From NCBI GenBank assembly GCA_965221815.1, contig OZ244915.1, positions 2,976,001-3,040,000 of the forward strand: a stretch of 64,000 nucleotides of DNA, in the 5' to 3' direction. Below, one piece after another: positions 44,645 through 54,130 of the stretch (positions are counted from its first letter, which is position 1; each line of letters opens with the position of its first letter). Under the pieces are notes generated by a model. It saw nothing but the letters and a program-made list of their open reading frames with translations. It searched no databases and had not been told where the DNA came from. The translations under genes were made by a program, and so were the position numbers. Source of the DNA: JAPOXR01 sp965221815 (GTDB lineage: Bacteria; Pseudomonadota; Alphaproteobacteria; Rhodobacterales; Rhodobacteraceae).

Positions 44645-45658
44645 TTGATCCGCTCACGTGTGGCCAATATCGTGGGGGCGGTCACTCTGGCCGCACTTTT
44701 ATTGGTGTCGACGCTGTCTGGCACGACATACATTCCGCTATCCGACATTGTCCGAGCGATTGCCCTGAATACGGGGTTTGTAGAGGGCGACATGTCCCCG
44801 TTGCATCGGATTGTGTGGGATCTGCGCTTACCGCGCGCACTCTTTGCCGCCCTCATTGGTGCCGGGTTGGGGGTTGTCGGTGTCGTTTTGCAGACCACCA
44901 CGCGCAACGATCTGGCTGATCCCTTCCTGTTCGGGTTGTCATCTGGTGCTGCGGCCGGCGCTGTCTTTGTCATCACGGTCTCAGGCGACATCCTGGGTGT
45001 CTGGACGCTGCCGCTTGCGGCGTTCTGCGGCGGCCTTGTGGCTTCGGGTATTGTGCTGGGGCTTGTCCAGGGTTTGCGCACCAGCGCGCCGGAAAAGTTG
45101 ATTCTCGCCGGGTTGGCCGTGTCCTTCCTCTTTGCCGCGCTCACCAACTATCTTATTTTCGCGGGCGACAGTCGCGCGGCACATTCGGTTATTTTCTGGA
45201 TGTTGGGTGGCCTCGGTCTGGCCCGATGGGACACCTTCCCGCTGGTGTGCACCGGCTTGGTGATCATCCTGGCCTATTCCCTTTATCATAGCCGCTGGCT
45301 GGACGCGCTCCTGACGGGCGATCTCACAGCATCGACACTTGGCGTGCCGGTGCAGGGTTTACGGTTCAGCATGTTTTTCGTCGCTGCGTTGGCCACGGCT
45401 GTATTTGTGTCTGTCGCTGGCGTGATCGGCTTTGTGGGCCTGATGGTCCCGCACCTTGCGCGTGGAATTGTCGGGCCATTGCACCGCCAGCTGCTGCCAA
45501 CTGCAGCCTTTGTGGGTGCCATATTGCTCACGGGTTCGGATATGTTGTGCCGACGGCTCCTGGCACCACAGGAACTGCCGGTGGGAATCGTCACCACATC
45601 AATCGGCTCAGCATTTGTGTTTATTCTGCTGTTCAGGATGCAGAAAACACAGAGATAG
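44645..45658 (+). CDS. FecCD-type ABC importer permease
   Basis: The 337-residue FecCD permease has about nine to ten membrane segments. It includes the LRLPRALFAALIGAGLGVVGVVLQ block near residue 60, SSGAAAGAVFVI, and GVIGFVGLMVPHLARGIVGP near residue 260. The first in-frame start is TTG 44645; GTG at 44660 is an alternative. It follows the binding-protein gene by one base. A single permease gene suffices because FecCD permeases act as homodimers. Confidence 0.9.
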   Translation: MIRSRVANIVGAVTLAALLLVSTLSGTTYIPLSDIVRAIALNTGFVEGDMSPLHRIVWDLRLPRALFAALIGAGLGVVGVVLQTTTRNDLADPFLFGLSSGAAAGAVFVITVSGDILGVWTLPLAAFCGGLVASGIVLGLVQGLRTSAPEKLILAGLAVSFLFAALTNYLIFAGDSRAAHSVIFWMLGGLGLARWDTFPLVCTGLVIILAYSLYHSRWLDALLTGDLTASTLGVPVQGLRFSMFFVAALATAVFVSVAGVIGFVGLMVPHLARGIVGPLHRQLLPTAAFVGAILLTGSDMLCRRLLAPQELPVGIVTTSIGSAFVFILLFRMQKTQR

Positions 45659-46145
45659 AAAACCCCAGAATTCACAGACGACAGTTTGTCAGCACGGATG
45701 ATTTCCATGAACTGTTTCCTGTCCCGAAAACGGTTCACATGTCATGATCTCAGGGCTGAATTGGCTCAATTTCTGGGGCATGTTTTCAGGTTTTGCTTTT
45801 GGCAGATCCATAGCCCAGGTGCAGTTTCCGCTCCGACCTTGTGCAGGCGTGCCCTCGCGTCACCGAAATGGAGCCTGAACCTCCACATCTGTCATATGTC
45901 TGCAGCGAAACACATGTTGACCGGCAAGAGAATACCGGCAAGAGAATTGAACGTCGCTGATGGCACGCACTCAGGATTGCAGAGGCCAAACAAATTTTCC
46001 CCTCGGGCTCTCAACGATGATGAATCAGCCTGCTGTTGCACGAGGGATCGGACATGATGGCCACATCAGTTCATGAAATCTTTAGTCTGACAATAATCAT
46101 TGGACTCTTTGACGCACAACTCTCACCCTGGTTGATGCCGTAAGG
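45659..46145. other. Non-coding segment with a 14-bp tandem duplication
   Basis: No supported gene between the importer and the convergent sulfhydrylase gene. ACCGGCAAGAGAAT is repeated directly at 45920-45933 and 45934-45947. I see no clear terminator. Confidence 0.5.
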
Positions 46146-47963
46146 TCAGGCCAGTGCCTGGTCGAGGTCGGCAATGATATCCGCGATGGATTCCAGTCCA
46201 ATGGAGAGGCGCAGGACATCATCGCCCGCACCGGCTTCCTGGCGTTGTTTGTCGGTCAGTTGGCGGTGAGTTGTGGAGGCCGGATGCAGCGCCAGTGATC
46301 GTGTGTCGCCGATATTGGCGAGATGCGAAAAGAGATTGCAACGTTCAATGAAACGAATTCCGGCATCAAATCCTCCCGCGATGCCAAATGTAAACACGGA
46401 GCCTGCGCCTTGGGGCAGGTAGCGCTTTGCCATTTGGTAATATGGCGAAGAGGGAAGGCCCGCATAGGATACCCAGCGGACTGCCGAATGATCATTCAGG
46501 TAGGTGGCGACCTGCGTCGCATTTTCCACGTGCCGCTGCATGCGCAATGCCAGTGTCTCGGTGCCCATGATGGTCAGAAATGCATTGAGAGGCGCCATCG
46601 TGGGTCCGAGATCCCGCAATCCAACCGCATGGCCGTAGGTCGTATAGGCCAGATCACCAAATGTTTCGCCGAAGACGAGCCCGTGATAGGCGGGCTCAGG
46701 CTGTGACAGGGAGGGAAACAGATCATTCTGCATCCAATCAAATCTGCCAGAATCCACAACCGCCCCGCCCATTGAATTCCCATGACCGGAAAGAAATTTT
46801 GTCGTTGAATGGACAACGATATCGGCCCCATGCTCAAACGGGCGACACAAATATGGTGTTGCCATCGTATTATCGATGATCAGCGGGATTCCTGCCGTTT
46901 CAGCAATGGCCTTCAGCATTTCCAGATCAGTGACGACCCCGCCAGGATTGGCAAGCGATTCCGCAAAAACCGCCTTGACCCGCGGAAGCTGCACCGCGTC
47001 TCTCACGGCGCGCGAGTCATCCATATCGACAAATTCACAGATCCAGCCAAACTTGCGAAATGTCTTGCCAAACTGCGTGATTGAGCCGCCATAGAGGCGG
47101 GTTGATGCCACGATCCTGTCACCCGCCTCCATCAGGGGGAGAAGCGCAACAAGTTGTGCCGAATGACCCGAGGCCGTGCAGGTCGTCCCGCGTCCGCCTT
47201 CGAGGCTGGCGATCCGTTCTTCCAGAACAGAAGTGGTCGGGTTGGAGAGTCGCGAATAGATGTTGCCAAAGGTCTGCAGGTTGAACAGCGAGGCGGCGTG
47301 ATCAGCATCATCAAATACGTACGCAGTGGTCTGAAAGATGGGCGTGGCCCGCGACCCCGTGACCGGATCAGGTGTGGCACCGGCATGAATTGCGCGGGTT
47401 TCAAAACCCGGATTGCTGAGCGGCTCTCCCGGGGATTGGGATTCGTCTCCGGCGGCGCCAAACGTGTGTCGGCGTGAAGTGATCTGGTTGGAGTTGAAAC
47501 CATGCCAGGACAATTCTCCACTGAGGCGTGAATATTCAATTTTTGGGCAGCGGTTCATGACCACGCGGAGACCATGTTCTTCGGCCCGTCTGGCGGCCGC
47601 GTCATTGCGGACGCCAAGTTGCATCCACACGACTTGAGCACCATGCTGAACGGCTTCGTCGGCGATCAAGCCAGCCGCATCAGAATGTCGAAAAATATCG
47701 ACCATATCGACGGTTTCGGGCAGTTCCTGGAGGTTTGCGTAAACCGGTTCACCAAGAATCTCTGTCTCTTCGGTGGCCGGATTGACCGGAAAAACCCGGT
47801 ATCCCTTCGCCTGCAGATATTTCATCGCAAAATTGGATGGTCGATGCCAGTTGGGACTCACCCCAACCATGGCGATTGTCTTGACCGCACGCAGGATTCC
47901 GCCGATATACGAGTCAGGATAGTTATCGTGGTCCACACAAACCGGAAGCTGTTTTTGGGTCAT
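46146..47963 (-). CDS. Fusion of a CoA-binding domain and O-acetylhomoserine sulfhydrylase
   Basis: One 605-residue frame. Residues 1-150 form a CoA_binding Rossmann domain of the YccU type (IAMVGVSPNWHRPSNFAMKY, VFPVNPATEE, DIFRHSD). From about 186 a complete Cys/Met-metabolism PLP enzyme begins (FETRAIHAGATPDPVTGSRA), with the PLP lysine at Lys389 in HSTTKFLSGHG. The linker of about 35 residues is Ser/Gly-rich. The second part makes homocysteine from O-acetylhomoserine and sulfide. In related bacteria the two domains are usually separate neighbouring genes. It overlaps the enoyl-CoA hydratase gene by four bases. Confidence 0.9.
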   Translation of the reverse strand: MTQKQLPVCVDHDNYPDSYIGGILRAVKTIAMVGVSPNWHRPSNFAMKYLQAKGYRVFPVNPATEETEILGEPVYANLQELPETVDMVDIFRHSDAAGLIADEAVQHGAQVVWMQLGVRNDAAARRAEEHGLRVVMNRCPKIEYSRLSGELSWHGFNSNQITSRRHTFGAAGDESQSPGEPLSNPGFETRAIHAGATPDPVTGSRATPIFQTTAYVFDDADHAASLFNLQTFGNIYSRLSNPTTSVLEERIASLEGGRGTTCTASGHSAQLVALLPLMEAGDRIVASTRLYGGSITQFGKTFRKFGWICEFVDMDDSRAVRDAVQLPRVKAVFAESLANPGGVVTDLEMLKAIAETAGIPLIIDNTMATPYLCRPFEHGADIVVHSTTKFLSGHGNSMGGAVVDSGRFDWMQNDLFPSLSQPEPAYHGLVFGETFGDLAYTTYGHAVGLRDLGPTMAPLNAFLTIMGTETLALRMQRHVENATQVATYLNDHSAVRWVSYAGLPSSPYYQMAKRYLPQGAGSVFTFGIAGGFDAGIRFIERCNLFSHLANIGDTRSLALHPASTTHRQLTDKQRQEAGAGDDVLRLSIGLESIADIIADLDQALA

Positions 47964-48781
47964 GACCGCGTCCAGACAGGTGCGCGTTTTTCAATAAAGG
48001 CGGAAATTCCTTCATCCGCATCCGCGAGTTGCATATTCTGAACCATCACTTCTGACGTGTAGGCATAGGCGTCGTCGAGGGGCATTTCCAACTGTCGGTA
48101 GAAAGCCTCCTTGCCGATGGCGAGAACCTTGGGAGACTTGGCGGCTATAACGGAAGCCATCTCGTCCACCCGTTGTTCGAGCTTCGCATGTGGAACCACT
48201 TCGTTGATCAAGCCGGCAGCAGCGGCTGCGGTCGCATCCAGGCGATCGCCGGTCAGCAGCATGGCCATGACCTGTTTGCGTGGAACCTTTCGGGAGACCG
48301 CCACCATCGGGGTTGAACAGAAGAGGCCGATATTGACCCCGGGGGTTGCGAACCAGGACGCCTCGCTGGCAATTGCAAGATCGCAGCTCGCAACCATTTG
48401 ACATCCAGCGGCTGTTGCAATGCCATGAACGCGTGCAATGACCGGTTGAGGCAGGCGGACAAGGGTCTGCATCAGGTGAGAGCATTGATCAAAGAGTGTC
48501 TTGTGGAAGTCAGGCTCTTTTTGGCTTCGGAGTTCTTTCAGGTCATGTCCAGCACAGAATCCCTTACCGGAACCGGAAAGCACGACGATCTTGACAGAGC
48601 GATCTCGCGAAATGAGATCAAATGTCCGCTGAAGTTCAGTCATCAGAGCAGATGACAATGCATTATAGGCATCGGGGCGGTTCATGGTCACATAGGCGAC
48701 ACCGCTTTCGCGTTGTTGAACAACCAGTTCGTGTTTTTCTGTGTTACGCAATGGTTGAATCTCCAATCTGCGCGTCATCAA
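47960..48781 (-). CDS. Enoyl-CoA hydratase/isomerase family protein
   Basis: The 273-residue crotonase-fold protein shows NRPDAYNALSSAL, GKGFCAGHDLKEL (oxyanion-hole segment), VHGIATAAGCQMVASCDLAIAS and NIGLFCSTPMVAVSR. The usual catalytic Glu positions are not both obvious: AAAGCQ and GLFCST replace the classical GGGxE and PExxxG. It may therefore catalyse another crotonase-type reaction. It is upstream of, and overlaps, the CoA-binding/sulfhydrylase fusion, so the two proteins are co-expressed. Confidence 0.85.
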   Translation of the reverse strand: MMTRRLEIQPLRNTEKHELVVQQRESGVAYVTMNRPDAYNALSSALMTELQRTFDLISRDRSVKIVVLSGSGKGFCAGHDLKELRSQKEPDFHKTLFDQCSHLMQTLVRLPQPVIARVHGIATAAGCQMVASCDLAIASEASWFATPGVNIGLFCSTPMVAVSRKVPRKQVMAMLLTGDRLDATAAAAAGLINEVVPHAKLEQRVDEMASVIAAKSPKVLAIGKEAFYRQLEMPLDDAYAYTSEVMVQNMQLADADEGISAFIEKRAPVWTRS

Positions 48782-48824
48782 TTCACGTGTCGTGGAAGGG
48801 TCTCCGTCGTGAACAATCGTCCCG

Positions 48825-51626
48825 TCAGTTTCCGGTTTTCCAAGTGGATTCCAGAGGCCGGCTCAGCAATTCCTCGGCATAAGACAGGAACTCCATGGCA
48901 TCAGTCAGTTTGCGACAATCCTGTTCTTGTTGCGAGAGATCGTCGTCTTCTGCCTGACAGACCCAAGTCAGCTTGAATTGTTGCTCTTGCGTGAGAATGT
49001 CGTCGTTACGCATGGTCTCGCAAATGTTCCAGATATTTTCTTCTGTCCATTGCTCATCGCCAGTCTGATGTCCAAAATCGGCGGCAACAGCCCGCAGCGA
49101 AGAGTTTGCGATATCGGGGGCTGTAGCCTCAGCCTCAATTTCGAAACCACCACCCGAAAGTAGTGTCGCCATCTGTCTTTTGCGCTTGGCGTGTTCGAGA
49201 TGTGAGAGAGCCGTCTTTCGGTTCTTGCGTGCCTCCTCCAGACGGTCTTCCGGTTTTTCGGTTACAGGCAGGAGGTCGTGCTGGTCAGGTTTGGGGAATT
49301 GAATCAATCCAATTGATTCAAGCCGCAGCATCGCCTCGTACATGTTTTTGTCGATAATCTCGAGCTGGGGTTCGTGGGTTTCGACGGCGATGTCTGCATC
49401 AGCAATCAATGCCTCAGAATCAACAACCGCGAGCAAGACATCTCCGCCTGTTGAAGATTGTCGTAATTCCGCGGCGAACAAATTGTCCCCGAAAGCCGCA
49501 GTGAGACGGTCCATCAGACTCGCCTGAGCCGGTGGTTCTTCGGGCAGCGCTGCGGGCGCGATCTTCATGATGGATTCGAGTTGTTCCATGAAAGCCTTAC
49601 GCCCTGAGGGAAGCCCCATTTTGGTCTGTTCCGAATTCCCATCGAGCACATTGTCGGCGACGGCCTGTTTTTGTTGCAACAGACTGACCATGCGATGCTC
49701 AATGGAATTGGCGGTGACCAGGTTGACAACTGTCACTGAGCGTTTTTGATGCTTGCGCCATGCGCGGGCAATGCGTTGTTCCAGCTTCGCCGGATTCCAT
49801 GGCAGATCAAGATTGATGACATTGTTTGCGACTTGAAGATTGAGTCCGACACCACCGCTTTCCGATGACAGGAATATCCGGCATTCGGGATCGTCCTTGA
49901 AACGGTTAATTTCGATTCTGCGGCGATCCTGCGGGACCGCGCCGGTATGCCAGGCAAAATCAATACCAAGGTCTTCAATTCGACCGCGCACCAGTTGCAG
50001 CATGCGGACCCACTCGGAGAAAATGATAATCTTGGCATCCGGTTCTTCAAGCATATCCTCAATGACCCGTTCGAGTTCATCAAGTTTGGGGCAGTCGCGT
50101 ATATTCGTATCGAGGATGTAAGGCGTGTCACAGAGCATCCGCATGCAGGCCAGACCCATCTGGAGTCGTTTGAATTCTTCCGGTGTCAAAGGGCGGCGCT
50201 TGGCCCGTGAAGCAATCATCGCCACCTGGGATTCATAGTCATCGTAGCGTATCTGCTGTTCTTTGGTCATCGGCAGATAATGGTTGCGGCTTGTCATGTT
50301 CGGGAGGTCGCCCTCGACATCCGCTTTGCGGCGACGCAACATCACACTGCGCGTTTTTTCCCGCAATTTATCGAGATTTTTGTAGCCAATGGCACGACCC
50401 TGGTTGTCCAGCTGGTAATAGTCGCGGTTGAAACGGAAGAGTGGACCGAGAATTTCTGGATCCAGAAACTGCATGATCGAATAGAGTTCGTCGATTCGGT
50501 TCTCAAGCGGCGTTCCGGTCAGGACAAAGGCGAAACGGCTCTCGAGACGCTTGATCGCGTTGGCTGTCTTTGTGCGCCAATTCTTGATTCTTTGCGCCTC
50601 ATCAAGAATGACGATGTCGGGATTCACAAATTCCTGCATCTCGTCAAGATCCAACAGGACCTGTTCATAATTGGTCAATGTGAAGAATTGTTTTCCCTGG
50701 TAGAGTGCGAGCCGTCTTTGGCGAGGCCCTGAGATGATCTCATAGCTCAGAGCGGTTGCTGCTGAGATTTGTTCGGCCCATTCAGTCTTGAGCGATGCGG
50801 GGCATATCACCAATACGCGTTCGACACCCTCCTGGATTTGCAGGAGCTGACTTGCGCCAAGCGCTTGCACGGTTTTTCCAAGTCCCATTTCGTCTGCCAG
50901 CAGACGCCGCTCGCCCAACGCGAGATGCCTGACTCCGTCGCGCTGGTAGGGGTAGAGCGGGAAATTCAGGACATCAAGTGAATGTTGGCCCGTCGTCTCG
51001 CCGGCAACAAAGGCCTGACGTTTCATCTCGCGCCTGAGCCGGGCTTCGTTGTGTCGACGCCACGGTTCGCAAAGAGACGATACGCGGAGAAAATCCGGAT
51101 AAGCCTCGGCAAGTTCCTCGAGGATTTCAATCTCGCGCCGTGCATAATTTTGTCCCAGGGCATCAAAATGTGTTGTGACCTTGTCCAGCAAACCGTCCGG
51201 CAACAGACCGTGATCGGGTACAGCGATCTTCAACTGGCGATGCGCATCATTGGAGGGGTAGACTTCAATACGTGGCGACTGTGTCCCTTTTTTGCCCAGC
51301 TTCTTTTTGGCACGGAGAAGGTGCAGAACCCCTTCGATATGTTTGCAAGTTCCAAGGCGCGAGATGTGAAAATCAGCGCAGCTGCAGGAGTTTTCGTGTG
51401 CCGTGAGATCCCTGATTTCAACCTGGTATGGGTCGCCACTGGTCGATGGGACTTCATAGTTTGTGAAGGGGGCGTGATCACCTCCGAGGATTTTAAAAGA
51501 TTCGACTTCCGTGGCTCCGCGCCATCGCCGCCGCGCAATCTCTTCGTCATCGGTGGTGCGCCAGCCAACGAATTCCGGCTTCTTGATCTTGGTCTGGTTC
51601 CGTGCTCTGGGTCGCTGATTTGCCAA
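48825..51626 (-). CDS. SWIM zinc-finger SNF2-family helicase/translocase
   Basis: A 933-residue protein. The SWIM finger uses Cys81, Cys83, Cys94 and His96 (CSC, then TCKH). The SNF2 ATPase has DEMGLGKTVQ (about residues 245-254) with LDEAQRIKN, LTGTPLENRIDEL, SSESGGVGLNLQ and RAWRKHQKRSV motifs. A C-terminal region of about 250 residues is Glu-rich and partly coiled. Bacterial SWIM-SNF2 proteins are thought to remodel protein-DNA or RNA polymerase complexes. It stands alone, with no nuclease or methyltransferase neighbour, so I do not assign it to a defence system. Confidence 0.9.
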   Translation of the reverse strand: MANQRPRARNQTKIKKPEFVGWRTTDDEEIARRRWRGATEVESFKILGGDHAPFTNYEVPSTSGDPYQVEIRDLTAHENSCSCADFHISRLGTCKHIEGVLHLLRAKKKLGKKGTQSPRIEVYPSNDAHRQLKIAVPDHGLLPDGLLDKVTTHFDALGQNYARREIEILEELAEAYPDFLRVSSLCEPWRRHNEARLRREMKRQAFVAGETTGQHSLDVLNFPLYPYQRDGVRHLALGERRLLADEMGLGKTVQALGASQLLQIQEGVERVLVICPASLKTEWAEQISAATALSYEIISGPRQRRLALYQGKQFFTLTNYEQVLLDLDEMQEFVNPDIVILDEAQRIKNWRTKTANAIKRLESRFAFVLTGTPLENRIDELYSIMQFLDPEILGPLFRFNRDYYQLDNQGRAIGYKNLDKLREKTRSVMLRRRKADVEGDLPNMTSRNHYLPMTKEQQIRYDDYESQVAMIASRAKRRPLTPEEFKRLQMGLACMRMLCDTPYILDTNIRDCPKLDELERVIEDMLEEPDAKIIIFSEWVRMLQLVRGRIEDLGIDFAWHTGAVPQDRRRIEINRFKDDPECRIFLSSESGGVGLNLQVANNVINLDLPWNPAKLEQRIARAWRKHQKRSVTVVNLVTANSIEHRMVSLLQQKQAVADNVLDGNSEQTKMGLPSGRKAFMEQLESIMKIAPAALPEEPPAQASLMDRLTAAFGDNLFAAELRQSSTGGDVLLAVVDSEALIADADIAVETHEPQLEIIDKNMYEAMLRLESIGLIQFPKPDQHDLLPVTEKPEDRLEEARKNRKTALSHLEHAKRKRQMATLLSGGGFEIEAEATAPDIANSSLRAVAADFGHQTGDEQWTEENIWNICETMRNDDILTQEQQFKLTWVCQAEDDDLSQQEQDCRKLTDAMEFLSYAEELLSRPLESTWKTGN

Positions 51627-52330
51627 TTTTCATTCTCGTTTTCTGGTGTCGTCACATGACGGAATGAGGTCCCAACAATTCCTGTGTGCCTTCCGGACAG
51701 ACGACGTGTCGAATCCGCATGCAATTCGTATCAAACCGTAGCATGCACGGTATCGGATTTTAAGTATGTTGCCGTTATCCGAATCACGGTGCCCCTCATT
51801 GAATCCGGGAACAGGATTGCGATGATGTCATTCCGTCCCAAGGATCGCTGAATGTCCGTGTTGATCCTATGGTTGTTGGCTCGTGTACCGATCTTCACGG
51901 CTGTTGCCACGAGTCAGAATCAGGGTCTGCCACTCCTTCCCTGCGTGACGTTGCTGCGCGACAGATCGTACAACTTCTCATCAGCAGATTGAGCCATTCT
52001 ATCGATATGATGAAAATAGGTGATCAAGGCGATGGCGGACGATGCTATTGTTCCCAGGCATTTGGTCTTGAAGAAGCCGTTGCCGCATTTGAACAGGCGA
52101 GTGACAAGACAACGATCTCCCATCACCGGGATTGAGAGCCGCCTGCTTCATGAAATGCAATAGCCGGGCGGTTTGAGAACCTGAAGCGCGGCACGCGTGT
52201 CAATCCGCATGAGATTGTGTGCTATTGGTCACAACAGGCCCTGGTGATCACCAGGGTCACGGTGGCATTGACACATAACCGGACTCTCCACCGCTCACGG
52301 TGCCACAGAACACGCGTTTCGCCGCGCGCG
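51627..52330. other. Long spacer without a supported gene
   Basis: About 700 bases. Short open frames on both strands match no family. No palindrome, tRNA or clear repeat stands out. The right part is the 3' side of the HipA-like gene, the left part the promoter side of the helicase gene. Confidence 0.5.
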
Positions 52331-54130
52331 TCAATCAGCCGTCATCTCGATTCTCTCCTTCCAGATTTCAACGGCAAGATTGACACGGTCGGAACTGGGC
52401 TCAAGATCTTCGAGATGCGCGCTCAGACGGCGACACAGAGACGTGACAATATCACCCGCCGCATGGGCATTCATACCCATCGTCACGCCTGCGCGGACAA
52501 ATTCACGGGACGATAAACGATTCCGCTTACCATCCAGAGACAGGGCGAGGTGATCGCTCTTGAGGCCGGGAAAGACCCGTGTTGTCACAGCATCATAGAC
52601 CGGAGCAAGACGTGTGGACGAGAAATTCTTCGCCCTGTCAGAGGCAACCCGCAGAACGGCCAGATTCTTCAAGTGGCAATCGCCATCTGCGATGAGCCAG
52701 GCAAGCACGGCGCGTCCAAACAGCATGGCGACATCCGCTTCGACGTTGCTTGAGACACGTCGTAGTGCCCGGGCGGCTTGCTCGATCGACCCCGTGTATT
52801 TTTCCGAAGGCGCAAGACCGCGCACCGACACCATGTCTTCCATTGCGATCCTTCGATGGTCATTGTGATCTCGCCGGATATCGAAACGTTCGACAAGCAG
52901 CGCGTCGGGCAGGTTGCCAGGCATCGTAACCAGTGCATGTGTCGCCGTGTCGAACCCGCAGGCCCGGGCTGCTTTCAGGCATGCCGCTTCGACACGGGGA
53001 AGATCTTCGAAGCCACCCCCCGGCGCCGGTTTGAGGATATGTGTGAAAGCCACCCCTTCGGCGGACCGCAAAACACCGTCAAGGGAAAGGTTCATCGGTG
53101 CCTTGATCTGAAACCCCGAAAGTCGCGGTGCCGCGTCCGAAGTCACAAATGCAGCCAGTCGATCTTCCAGCCTCTCGTCGAATTCAGGTGCAGGCCCGGC
53201 GTAGGCACCCGTGAATGCACCCTCCCTGGTATATGTATCGAGCCGGCCCTCCAGGATGTCGGCAGGATGAGCATGAAGATCGTCTGCGTCCTTGGAGATG
53301 ACAATGTTGGACATGTAACGCTTGCCGCTGGTGATCAGCTCTTGCTCTGACTTGGGCTTCAGGATGCGTTTAAGCCAGCCTTCCGGTAACAGGCTTTCGA
53401 TGAAAGGCGGGAGGCGTCCCGGCGCCCCGGTCTGAACCGGCGTCACAACCCCTGCTGCGGTTTGCTTCCAGCGCCACATCGATCCATCATGCGACAGTAT
53501 CCCAATCTTGTTGCCGTGCCATCCGACATGGAGCACCGTCCCGCGGGTTGGTGTCTCATGCAGCGGTGTGGTGATCAATGCTTCCGCCCGCCCGCCCTCG
53601 GTCCGCCATCTGTTGGCCTCGGCCAGTTGCCAGCACTCCATGACCGCCGTTCTCCTGTCGCCAGCGTTGGTGACGAGTTGCATGGCGATATTGACCTGCA
53701 TGTCGATTGGCATCGCTGCACCGGCTTCGCTGCGCCGCCGGAAGGATTCCAAATACCTGAAGCGAAGCGTCGAGCGCCGAACCCTCAGTTCACCCATTGG
53801 ATCCACCGTCTGAGCGGTTTCTGTTTCGGGTGCATCGGGCGCGCGCGTCTGCACGATTTCCAGGTTGTGCAACCGCGTGCGTGCATTGCGCCGACTGCTC
53901 AGGAACAGGCGCCTGTCCGGCGTCGGCATGAGCAATTCGGCACTGGCGCCACAAAGATATGTATTCGGGTAGAGATAGACAGCGATCCGGAGCGCGTGAT
54001 CAAACAGAACAGAGTCAGCATCATCCTCCGATTCGACATAGATTCCCCGCATGATCTGGACAAGCCTGCCGGTCTTCATGCCATATTGGGCGCGGTGCTT
54101 GTCGATGGTTTCGCCAACGAGGTGCAACAT
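52331..54130 (-). CDS. HipA-family serine/threonine kinase with an extra N-terminal domain
   Basis: A 599-residue protein. Residues about 195-265 match the HipA N-terminal coupling domain (GTVLHVGWHGNKIGILSHDG and LPPFIESLLPEGW). Residues about 335-590 form the HipA kinase: ATP-binding Lys367 (THILKPA), catalytic loop Asp484-x-His486-x-Lys488-Asn489, and metal-binding Asp513 (PVYDAV). The first 190 residues are additional, with a winged-helix-like start (TGRLVQIMRGIYVESE, LCGASAELL) that resembles AbiEi-type antitoxin domains. No HipB gene is adjacent. It may be a self-contained toxin-antitoxin protein. Confidence 0.8.
   Translation of the reverse strand: MLHLVGETIDKHRAQYGMKTGRLVQIMRGIYVESEDDADSVLFDHALRIAVYLYPNTYLCGASAELLMPTPDRRLFLSSRRNARTRLHNLEIVQTRAPDAPETETAQTVDPMGELRVRRSTLRFRYLESFRRRSEAGAAMPIDMQVNIAMQLVTNAGDRRTAVMECWQLAEANRWRTEGGRAEALITTPLHETPTRGTVLHVGWHGNKIGILSHDGSMWRWKQTAAGVVTPVQTGAPGRLPPFIESLLPEGWLKRILKPKSEQELITSGKRYMSNIVISKDADDLHAHPADILEGRLDTYTREGAFTGAYAGPAPEFDERLEDRLAAFVTSDAAPRLSGFQIKAPMNLSLDGVLRSAEGVAFTHILKPAPGGGFEDLPRVEAACLKAARACGFDTATHALVTMPGNLPDALLVERFDIRRDHNDHRRIAMEDMVSVRGLAPSEKYTGSIEQAARALRRVSSNVEADVAMLFGRAVLAWLIADGDCHLKNLAVLRVASDRAKNFSSTRLAPVYDAVTTRVFPGLKSDHLALSLDGKRNRLSSREFVRAGVTMGMNAHAAGDIVTSLCRRLSAHLEDLEPSSDRVNLAVEIWKERIEMTAD

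Noticed and set aside
45686..46057. A 123-codon plus-strand frame after the FecCD-type permease
   Set aside because: No motif, no ribosome-binding site, and it includes a 14-bp tandem duplication. It is more likely non-coding.
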